The translations under genes were made by a program, and so were the position numbers. A stretch of 64,000 nucleotides of DNA. Source: Tribonema minus. Lineage: Eukaryota; Sar; Xanthophyceae; Tribonematales; Tribonemataceae. The stretch covers positions 930,001 through 994,000 of the forward strand of contig JAFCMP010000068.1 in NCBI GenBank assembly GCA_017506865.1, written 5' to 3'. Shown piece by piece: positions 33,328-42,834 of this stretch. Below the pieces are notes generated by a model that searched no databases, was not told where the DNA came from, and saw nothing but the letters and a program-made list of their open reading frames with translations. The stretch's first letter is position 1. Each line of letters opens with the position of its first letter.

Positions 33328-34299
33328 ATGGCCTGCCCCACATCCCTGCGGCAACTGCCCCTTACGGACCTGCCTGGCCACATCCTAGAGAACATCATGT
33401 CCTGCGTGTCGCTTACGTCGCTGGGGAGGTTGGAGGGGTGCCACAGGATTTTAGCCCCCTACTGCGAGAAGGCTCCGCAGTGGGCGTTAGGCGTCGCCGC
33501 CTTCGACACCGTCAATATGACTGCAGGCGGCAAAGATGAGTATTTCAATGGGTACATCAGACCCTTCATGAAAGCGCTGCATGCATTCGATCCTCGCATG
33601 GGCACAGTTCATTCGACACTCTCGCCCAGGCAGCAGTTCTCGGAACTGATGCAGTTCCACGCCAAGTGCACGGGCAACCTGCTGGCAGCCTTGGGTCCGT
33701 ACATGCCATTGGCTCACTATGGCGAAGGCTCCTGGGACCGATTTGCATTATTCAAGTTCGACACTACACACCAGCCATCAGAGGTTTGGTCTTAGGAAGA
33801 TCCAAGAGTTGAGGCGCTAGCGGCGCTGGAGGCGGCAGATTGCGGGCGGTATCACCGCTTGCTCGACCTCATCTTCCTGAGCAGCGCGCGCAAGGATTTG
33901 GCGCGCGGGCCACTTGAATTCGCGCAGGTTTTCGCAGGGGCGCCTTTTCTGCCCGTCGAAAAGACCCGCCTGGAATTTCCAGAACTGACGGAGGCGGAAG
34001 CCGCCGCTGCGGCGTTGCCGTTCGAGCATTTATGGCACTCTAGATCTTCGCAGCAGGAGTGGGATGCCTTTTACGTAAGCAGAGTCATAGAAAACCTCCA
34101 TGGTCACTTTAGGGCCAAAGGCGGTGATGGGCTGTGGAGAGACCACGAATATCCAGACTTGGTGTTGGGGAGCGAGAGGCACATGGAGCGGCTGCTTGAG
34201 CCAGTCGGGCCGGCGGTGCTGTTTGGAGATGCTCTTGTAAAATGGCTCGACTGTGTTGCTGCTTGCAAGCACCTGTGCAGTGGAGGTGCTTGTGAGTGA
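33328..34299 (+). pseudogene. F-box family copy B, interrupted by one in-frame stop
   Basis: Same family as copy A. Residues 1-155 read MACPTSLRQLPLTDLPGHIL to HQPSEVWS, then TAG at 33793-33795. The same frame continues without shift as EDPRVEALAALEAAD and runs to the normal C-terminus (RHMERLLEPVGPAVLFGDAL) at 34299. Copy A has sense sequence at this point, so this looks like a young pseudogene, a stop-readthrough gene or a sequencing error. AATAAA occurs at 34398-34403. Confidence 0.78.
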
Positions 34300-34303
34300 G
34301 GTG

Positions 34304-35777
34304 ACAATTGCAGCTAGCTGCACAAGTAGAACAGACGTGTATGGCCGTTCCATGCATCGTGGGCATGTTTCCTGCTCATATAAGTCAGCAACCCACTAAT
34401 AAACGCCTTACACATGCAGATGTGTGTCACGACCCTGGCACTGGTTTTTCGTCGATTGTGTTGTTCACTATGCAATCATTCTGCGCTTGTGTGAAGTGCC
34501 ACGACAAAAGTTTGACTGCTGTGATCGATTGCCTGCGTGGAAGCCTAGAGCTTGTTCACATACTTCTACTTCATGAGCCTGCTGTACAAGCCTTTGGAGC
34601 AGCGCCTTAAATTTGTTGCAGCTCAAGTCATGGTGGGAGTTCAATGCAGTGCCTGTGTGCCTACTGCAGGGCTTCCCTGGTGTTATGAATTCCATGTGCG
34701 TCCCACGCTGGACCTAGGCAGCTGCAAACAATCGAATGCAGCAGAAAGTATGTCGCTTGTAATGACATGAGTGAATCTGAGTGCTATGGCCTTCCGCACT
34801 GCCAAGCGGCACATGATGCGAATGTCATTTTCGCGTGATGTTGCTTCCGCGTGGCGTGTAAAGTCCTCAACCAGCCATTGATTGAGGCTCCCGCCCCGCA
34901 TAGAGTATCAAACCCTTGCTGACCTACATCCTGTGCTTTCAAGTAGCAGCCTGCGCAACAACAGCTGAAGTACTGTCATATCAATTAAGTACATTTGCCT
35001 TACCCACGCCTCAGAGTCTCTGTTGTGCAAGCTGAGTCACACGAGGCGTACAGGTTCAGAAGCATACTCATGAGCTGGTGATTCACAATGTGTCCCCCCC
35101 GCAGGTTGGGATCGCTCACGTGCGCATTGCAACGACCCATAGAGGATCAGTGAATGGTTTGCACAGCAATACTTGTATGATGTCTATTACATAGTAAGGA
35201 GCTACATATAGAATACATATACCATGAGATATCTTGTCCCCCTTTGAGTGTCCAGGAAGGCAGTAGCACCATGCAAAAAGCGCGCCAACTCTCTCAAAAA
35301 AACTTCTGAAAGCAGTGGATAGCGCCCGCTCTCACCAGGTGAGGCAGAGGCAACGGAGCCTGCTCAGCTTCTGGACCATTGGACGCCACGCTCAATGCCC
35401 GTAGCCATACGGCTTCGCGACTGTAGATTCCTGTATTCGTTCAGGTTTGCGTATTCGTTCAGGGTTGGCATGCTGCTAGTCTCTATCTTGAACACCGCAA
35501 GCATGCACGATCGACCTTGCGGGGCGCGCCATGTTGTCCAGATTTGTATTCACCGCTTTCCGCCGCCAAGGCTAGGTTAAAATGCTGTCAGGACGCCGAT
35601 GTATTCATGTAGCTTCATAGTATCTGCCACATCTCCTACACGCATTCCACATGGCCCGCGACTGCATAGGCTTTTACGACCAGAGCTATATCATCCTCCT
35701 CAGGGTATCATGATGCTGTGATTCCTGCACATGAAATCTTGTTCACTGAGTAACGCTGCTGAACTGAACTCGATGCT
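34304..35777 (+). other. Spacer of the F-box tandem array
   Basis: Holds the 3' flank shared with copy A (TTGTGTTGTTCACTATGCAA near 34456) and the 5' flank of copy C. No other gene recognised. Confidence 0.45.
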
Positions 35778-36776
35778 GTGCAGGCTCCCCTCGACCCTAT
35801 ACTATACGGCACGATGGCCCCCTGCAACCCTGCAGCCCTGCGGCAACTGCCCCTTACGGACCTGCCTGACCACATCCTGGAGCACATCGTCTCCTGCGCG
35901 TCGCTTACGTCGCTGGGGAGGTTGGAGGGGTGCCACAGGACACTAGCCCCCTACTGCGAGAACGCTCCGCAGTGGGCGCTAGGCGTCGCAGCTTTCAACA
36001 CCGTCAACAGGACCGCAGATGGCGAAGATGAGTATCGGACCGTGGGCCTCATTCCCTTCATGGATGCTCTGCGTGCGTTGGATCCTCGCACGAGCACGGA
36101 ATTTGCGACGCTCTCGCCCAGGCAGCAGTTCCACGAGCTGATGCAGTTCAATGCCAAGTGCACTGGCAACCTGTCGGCAGCCTTGGGTCACTACATGGCC
36201 CACACTGGCGAAGGCGGCTCACGCCGATTCGGTACGTTCATGGCGAACATTACTGGCCATCCAGTGTGGCACTTCTTGCCCCCTCCCAGCCCCAGATGCG
36301 ATGCGTTGGAGGCCCTGGCGGCGGCAGATGCGGAGGCGTTTCACCGCATGCTCGACCTCACTTTTCTGAGCAGCGCGCGCGATGAGCTGGCTCGCGGGCC
36401 ACGTGAATTTGCGAGGCTTTTTGCGGGGATGCCTTTCCTGCCCGAACCTGGGATGGCGGTGCGAATGACCGACGCGTTGGGCGCCGCTGCGCCGTCACGC
36501 TCCGAGCCATTCCCCCACACCTCGTCTCCGCAGGATTGCTTTGACTCTTTTTATGTCAACACAGTCACACAGAACCTCGATAAGCGCTTCAGCATCCGCA
36601 GCCCCGAAGAGATGTGGGTGGACGAGGAAGGCGTGGTCTTGGGGAGCGAGAGGCACATGGAGCGCCTGCTTGAGCCAGTCGGGCCGGCAGCGTTGTTTGG
36701 AGACACTCTCTCGAAGTCCCTGGACTGCGTGTGTGCTTGCAGCAGCAGCCTGGTCAGCCGCAGCGGGGGGCGCTGA
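35778..36776 (+). CDS. F-box-like protein, intronless, tandem copy C
   Basis: Open frame of 332 residues. By comparison with copies A and B, the likely true start is the ATG at about 35814 (MAPCNPAALRQLPLTDLPDH); the 12 codons before it match the 5' flank of the other copies. The F-box-like segment is LPLTDLPDHILEHIVSCASL. The middle (LSPRQQFHELMQFNAKCTGN) and C-terminus (RHMERLLEPVGPAALFGDTL) are conserved, with a more divergent central region. AATAAA at 36941-36946 is a likely polyadenylation signal. It is the most diverged of the three tandem copies. Confidence 0.75.
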   Translation: MQAPLDPILYGTMAPCNPAALRQLPLTDLPDHILEHIVSCASLTSLGRLEGCHRTLAPYCENAPQWALGVAAFNTVNRTADGEDEYRTVGLIPFMDALRALDPRTSTEFATLSPRQQFHELMQFNAKCTGNLSAALGHYMAHTGEGGSRRFGTFMANITGHPVWHFLPPPSPRCDALEALAAADAEAFHRMLDLTFLSSARDELARGPREFARLFAGMPFLPEPGMAVRMTDALGAAAPSRSEPFPHTSSPQDCFDSFYVNTVTQNLDKRFSIRSPEEMWVDEEGVVLGSERHMERLLEPVGPAALFGDTLSKSLDCVCACSSSLVSRSGGR

Positions 36777-37499
36777 GTGATGGCAGGTTTGTACTTTTTT
36801 TTTGAAGAAGTAGGCATTCAGCCCACACGTGGCACAAATCAGGGACCGACTATGTACTGTAGGCGTGTCACCGCCTTCCTTGTCGGTGAGTGAGTCAGTC
36901 GCCCACCAAGTTCCTGCGCATGTTTACATTGACGTCTACAAATAAAAGATGCTTTCATTTTTTTAAAGTTGCTGCTTGCAACATGCGATTTTCCTGCTGT
37001 GGTTTCAACTGCAAAGATTACGGCTCTTGTTGCTATATGCCATTTTAGCATTGCCCAACTTGCGTGCAGGTGAAGTGAGCTCCCACAGCCGATCATCTGT
37101 TTCTGCTGTGTTGCGCATGGTCTTGAGCATTCAGAGCGATTTCTCATAGTTGTCTCGGCAGGTATGGAGTACGAGCCTTTCAATGATACAATGACCAGAT
37201 CAAATAGCGCACTTGTCTGTCTGTGGGGTATCAGCCTTTGAGATGGTTTAGCAGAAACCTGCAGTATGTTAGGACCTGCAAGAGCTTGAGGTGATGATAT
37301 GCCTGTTTTATATCCACTTGGGCTTCATGCAACTTGACTGAATGCTGCAGCATGTGGAATTGCCTCTGCAGGCTGCTCAAGCTTTGTCCTGTTGAGTGTA
37401 ATTACGTGCATCTGATGCTGACACTTGAAGTTGAACTTGCAGAGCGCTGATGCTCTTCAACTCCTGGGGGCTACATTACCACCTCACTGCACTCAACTA
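36777..37499. other. Intergenic, no gene recognised
   Basis: Downstream flank of F-box copy C. A-rich tracts near 36797 and 36955 and the AATAAA noted above. Nothing else is supported. Confidence 0.4.
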
Positions 37500-37507
37500 C
37501 ACAGGGG

Positions 37508-38044
37508 GTGGAACATTACTGTTCTAGCTGCAATGCAGTGTGTGCATTTCGGTTTGGCATGCTTCAGCACATGGTTGCTGTAGATCCACCAAAAGCATGG
37601 CAACCCTGGGGACGCCGCAAGGAAGTTACAAAAGACAGAGAAGTGCAATGGAATTATCACCTGATGTTGCCATTCCACAAGGTCAGGTTACAAGAGGCAC
37701 CTGCTACAGAGTATTGTCTGCGCCAGCTTGCTTCAAGGCCTCGTCAAGTAGATCTTGAAGGTATACTTGCAGAATGGACAGAGAACTTCGCAGCAGCGAG
37801 TCAGTCATTTGAAGCTGCTGCAGTGGTCACAACCCACTGCCATTTGACAGATATTGCACCATATCCGCAACTTCAACATCAACGTGCAGTGAAAAAGTTG
37901 CGCGAAAGACAAAAGGATGCCTGTACAATGTCTGCAAGATGCAACGCTGAGCGCTTCGACGTTGAACATCACCACACAGAACCATACATGCTAACAGTGG
38001 ACGCAGGGTACCAGAGTAATCAACGACACGGTATGCTGTGCTGA
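37508..38044 (+). CDS. Unassigned protein-like open frame with Cys/His segments
   Basis: A 178-codon frame begins MEHYCSSCNAVCAFRFGMLQ and contains AWQPWGRRKEVTKDREVQW and EHHHTEPYMLTVDAGYQ. Codon make-up and charged/Cys pattern look protein-like, but I recognise no family. A second frame (38246-38455) inside the repeat continues with a basic stretch (RPCKSKNKPKRDTQNHGKKH). Together they may be remnants of one gene or of a mobile-element protein; I cannot decide. Confidence 0.35.
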   Translation: MEHYCSSCNAVCAFRFGMLQHMVAVDPPKAWQPWGRRKEVTKDREVQWNYHLMLPFHKVRLQEAPATEYCLRQLASRPRQVDLEGILAEWTENFAAASQSFEAAAVVTTHCHLTDIAPYPQLQHQRAVKKLRERQKDACTMSARCNAERFDVEHHHTEPYMLTVDAGYQSNQRHGMLC

Positions 38045-38369
38045 TGAACATATGTGTATACAATGTCATACATAATGCAGCACAGATCAACAGACAAGTG
38101 GAAATGTACAGCGACAGCACTCCGCCAGACATAGGCAATCATGCCAGACATGGGCGACCGTCTTCGACGTTGAACATCACCACACAGAACCATACATGCT
38201 AACAGTGGACGCAGGGTACCAGAGTAATCAACGACACGGTATGCTGTGCTGATGAACATATGTGTATACAATGTCATACATAATGCAGCACAGATCAACA
38301 GACAAGTGGAAATGTACAGCGACAGCACTCCGCCAGACATAGGCAATCATGCCAGACATGGGCGACCGT
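37954..38369 (+). repeat. Exact 208-bp tandem duplication
   Basis: Bases 37954-38161 and 38162-38369 are identical on inspection (both begin CTTCGACGTTGAACATCACC and end GGGCGACCGT). Lack of any difference points to a very recent event or an assembly artefact. Confidence 0.93.
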
Positions 38370-38459
38370 GCAAGAGCAAAAACAAGCCAAAGCGCGACAC
38401 TCAAAATCATGGCAAGAAGCATTGGAGCTGTAGTGCATCACATGCATTACCATGAGCTG

Positions 38460-39461
38460 CAGCACGTGTGCAGCCGCAAAGCACAACCGCCCCAGTAAAC
38501 GGTCATGTGCACGCAAAGGGCAACGCCACATACGACACCGACGGACAAAATGAACCAACGCCGCGCAGCACTGCACGCCCGATTCCGGGGGCAGCGCTGC
38601 GGCAGCAGCGGTGGCACGCCCAGGAAACAGTGCGGTGCTACGCTCTGCAACATTGAAGTTGCAAGATCCGCACGGCTCCACAGCGGCACCGCTGCAACTC
38701 AGGCTCCGATATTGCTTTTCCCACCAGGCGGAGCCCTCCTACTCGCTGTCTATTTAGAATGCGGGAAGCGGTGCGCATGGTCGTGCGCAGTTGCCATGGC
38801 TTGCGGCAGCCCGTTCGCGCTGCCTGGTGCTGCCCTACCTTCCTGTCTTGCTGGGCCTCTATTTGCTTTTGTGTGATGGTATTTTTATGGCTTTTGGCGG
38901 GGGCGCGTAGGAGCACCGCCGCACAGCGATGAATGCAAGTGCAGCCGCGCGCTGCGCCTTGCCCCATTGGCGTCGCCCTACGCTCGGCGCGGCGGCAGCA
39001 GCGGCGGCAGCGCTGCGCGGCAGGTGTGGCAGCAGCAGCAGCCACAGCGCGTGTGCGTACCGGCGTGTGTGCCGCTTCTGAGCCCTCAATAGCTCAGACG
39101 AAGCTGGCGCACACGCCCTCCCGCACACGGCAAGCCACCGCGCAGCGGGACCATCGCCTGAGCACTGCCTCCTGTCGCCGACATGCCTTCGCTGCCCCCC
39201 CCCCGCCCCCCCCGCCCCCTCTGGAAACAACGGGCCGACCTCGACAGCGCATCAGCTCCGCCGCAGCCGGCCATGCAGAGAACAGGGGATGCGAGCCCGC
39301 GCCGCCGGCTCCGTTGAGCTAGGGCTGACATGACAGGCCCCCCAAACCCTAGCTGTGCATCGCCGCCTGCCATAGCCCTCTGCACATCGTCCGTGTCAAG
39401 AGGCCCCCTGACGGGGCGCGGTTTTGGCCACGGATTGGCAGTCAGGTAACCCTAGGTAGGG
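38460..39461. other. Intergenic, no gene recognised
   Basis: GC-rich sequence with GGCGGCAGCAGCGGC runs near 38990 and a CCCCCCCGCCCCCCCCGCCC stretch near 39197. Downstream flank of the sigma factor gene. Confidence 0.4.
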
Positions 39462-41876
39462 CTAGTGCAACGGCATCTCGCCCTCAAAGGCGTACGCGCG
39501 CAGCTTGTGGTTGCGGTACGGCTGGCGCAGCTTCTGCAGCGCGCGCGACTCGATCTGGCGCACGCGCTCGCGCGTCACGCAGAACACCTGCGTAGCAGAA
39601 AGGACAGCAGCAGCGGCGGCGGCGGCGGTGGCAGCAATGATCAGAGAGTGAATCAGCAGTGGGAGCACGCGCCAGAAGGGCGCCTGTTACATGAAGTGAT
39701 GAACACTAACGCATCTACTGGCGTGGCTGCAGTCACAGGAGCAATCGCCTGACCCATTTCCTTCAGCATAGACACAACGGCCATTGAGGCGCAAGTGCGG
39801 CGCTTTCTCTGGCAACGCCACCAGCTCCAAGTTGGTAATGGGAACTGATTGCACGCACTACAGGCACTGCCGCGAGTGCGTCAACGTGGGCCACAGTAGC
39901 TGGCTTGACGAGTCGCCTCAACCCCCCCCCCCCCCCCTCCCGGCCATTGGCACCAAAGCACTTGCGCACGACACAGCCAGCCCCTCACAACCAGGACACT
40001 TGCTGCGGGCGCCACCGCAGCTGCTCCGAGACCACCATCAACACATGCGAGAAACAACCAAACGCGCGTCGCAGCGGCGGCAGCGCTCACCTGGCCGATC
40101 TCCTCGAGCGTGCGCGCGCGCCCGTCGTCGAGGCCGAAGCGCAGGCGCACCACCTCCTGCTCACGCGGGCTCAGCGTCCCGAGCAGCTGCAGCAGGTTCT
40201 CCTTGAGCATGGCGTGCTGCGTGCGGTCCTCGGGGAGCGGCTCCGGGTCGCGCAGCGAGTCCTCCAGCGTCATGTCCGACTTGCCGCCCTGCGACGCGCC
40301 GGAGCCCTTGCGCGAGGCAAAGTTGCGCGACTGCTCCATCGACAGCACCGACTGCGCGGCGTCGCGGTAGAAGACGATCTTCTGCGCGGTCACCTGAGGG
40401 GGGGGGGGGGGGGGGGGGGGGATGCGCATCAGCACGGTGCAGAGTGCAGTAAAGGTGTCACGGTGCAGTGACACGTGCAGAGCACTACAGTCACTGCACG
40501 ACAGGGAATTTGTCTGCACAGCCCTGCCTCACTAATTGTGACACTGACGTGACAGTTGCGCGGACCAATGACACAGCGGCATTCGGACCAATGACACAGC
40601 GACATTCAGTAGTGACTTGCCATGGTGTGACGAAGCTCCTGATGCGAGACTGCTGCAAGAATTGGTCTAATCCTCACCCTAGCCCTAACAGCAAACCGCA
40701 CATCGCTGCGCGCCCCGCTGCCGCATGCTACGAGGAGAGTTTCTGCATAGCTGTCATCCAGCCCTGGATGAAATCACTCACACGGCAGCGTGCAAAGCGC
40801 AGCCCAGCGTCGACCACCAAAACGTCTCAGCTATGACTGCGCTTCAAAACAGCACCACTTCTTTGGTGAAGCACACTGAAGCACGCGTCTTGGTTTTCGC
40901 ACATAGAGAGAGCCCAGCGCAAGGCGTTTGCAACACAACAATTCTCTCACCTGCAAGCGCATAGCGAGCTCTTCATCCGTGGGATGGCGCCCCAGCTCCA
41001 AGCTGAGCTCCCTGGTGGCCCTCTTGACGGAGTTGAGGAAGTCGTGTACGTGCACGGGCAGCCTAATCGTGCGGCTCTGGTCCGCGATCGCACGCATGAT
41101 GGACTGCTTGATCCACCACGTGGCATAGGTGGAGAACTTGAATCCCTTCTCAGGGTCAAAGCGCTCCGCCGCCTTCATGAGGCCAAAGGATCCCTCCTGA
41201 ATGAGATCCGGCAGAGCGAGCCCCCGCCGCCGGTACCGCTTGGCGATCGACACCGCCAGCCTCAGGTTGGCGCTGATCATGGTGCTCTTTGCCCGCGCAG
41301 AGCGGATCATGATCAGCTTGAGGGTGTCCTCGTCTACCCCCATGTGCGCCGCCCATTCCCCCAGGCTCGGCGTGCGCTCCAAGCGCATGGCCAACTCCTC
41401 CCGGGCTGCTTCCCACTCTATCCCCAGCTTTATTTGACGAGCCAAAGCGATCTCCTCCTCTGGTTTGAGCAGATCGATCTGAGGTCGCAGCGGGAGGAGC
41501 AGGGCAATAGAGCCGCCACACACGGTGAGCACAATGAAACTGCAACCAGACAGGGTTGGATACAGGACGGTGAAGATCCACCATCGGCACCGGGTCAACG
41601 CCACCAGTGCTTGCAAAGGTGCATTCGTGACGCCGTGAAAGCGATCACAGCGCCAGCGGCACCGGCAACATAGAGCGCAGCGCGAAGTCGCTCACTCACC
41701 GATGTCATCCTCTTGAACAGGTGTTGCAACTGGGAGGGCTGGCCGCTGGAGCCGGTAGGCATCGACCCTCCGTGCATGGATGCCTGCGCCAGCGTCTCGT
41801 CTGCATCCCTGTCCGCCAGCTCTCTGTTTCGCCTGGCCGCCACCTCCGCCGCGGCAACACGAGTCTCACGCATCCG
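39462..41876 (-). CDS. Plastid-type RNA polymerase sigma-70 factor (C-terminal 4 exons)
   Basis: Minus-strand exons 41876-41700, 41478-40951, 40393-40091 and 39587-39462, all phase 0 with GT-AG borders, encode about 377 residues. Region 1.2 is [17 protein letters not shown]. Region 2 is complete ([59 protein letters not shown]), including the -10-recognition helix. Region 3 begins [19 protein letters not shown]. Region 4 is [20 protein letters not shown] followed across the last intron by [18 protein letters not shown], the -35-binding helix-turn-helix. In eukaryotes, nuclear sigma-70 genes serve the plastid-encoded polymerase, so import to the plastid is expected. The presequence and any first exon were not found; they should lie between 41877 and about 42500. 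The acceptor of the third exon is preceded by about 25 C residues (40398-40423 as G on the plus strand). Confidence 0.93.
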
Positions 41877-42834
41877 CTTTGACAGAGGAGGGACATGTTG
41901 CGTGGCACTGCTCATTTGCACTGATGGGCACGGCCGCCTCAATGATGCGCTGCACGTGCATCGCCTGACGCTGCCAGGCATGCTGCTCCGCAATCCCCGC
42001 CCCGCCATGAAGGCAGAGCTGTCTGGCGCTGACAAGGCTAGGACTGCAACCATGCAACTGGGCTTCATGGTGACCGTGAAATGAGTGCTCGCTGAGAAAC
42101 CTATAGAGGGCGGGGTCGGAGAAGAAGAATATGAGGTCAAGGTGTTGCCTTGCCACTGCTGTGTTCTCTGCGATGCCTGGTGCTGCTGCGGACAGGAAGT
42201 ATGCTGTCAACAAAATCACTTCTGTGGCTCGGGAGTTGAGCGGGGTTTTAGGGGGGTATTTTTTCTTTGTGCAGCAATGAACAGAACTTTTGGTGTGTGG
42301 GTCAGGACGTGCTTTAATGGCCGGGATTGCAGAATAAAGAAAGCCACGAGATCCGCATGCGAGCTCGGCGCGCTGCATAAGGTGGACACTCTCTGTTGGG
42401 GGGTTTTAGGGGGATTTCCCCCCCCCCCCCCCCCCCCCCCCCCGTGCCCAGGCCGCACTTGAACCGCGCCTAAGCGTCATGTTAGCCCCTGTACGACTCA
42501 TCAATATCATCAAAAAGCCGAAGTCAGCATACATGCTGTGCAGACATGGGTTGCTGTCAGTGGATCCACGGTCGTGCTATATTGAAGTCCAGGTGCTCCT
42601 TTAGAGATATGCTTTTGATATCATTTGAGCACCCACAGCATCAGAACTTGCCACCATTGGTACATCAGGTACACGACCAAATGAATCAACGATGCAGGAG
42701 CACCATGCTAACCTCATCCGTGCACAAAGCAGAAGAAAGTGTGACCCGTTGTAAAAAACCACTGGCTGAATGCCTTGGCATTAGATCCTGTATGTTCACT
42801 CATACATGTATCGACAGCGACAGCATATCCAGGA
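41877..42834. other. 5' region of sigma factor gene and poly(C) tract
   Basis: Should hold the missing first exon and presequence of the sigma factor; candidate minus-strand frames exist but no clear transit peptide. A run of about 25 C lies at 42419-42443. No other gene recognised. Confidence 0.35.

Noticed and set aside
37508-38455. Call as a KDZ- or Crypton-type transposase
   Set aside because: A CxxC and charged segments alone do not support it; left unassigned.
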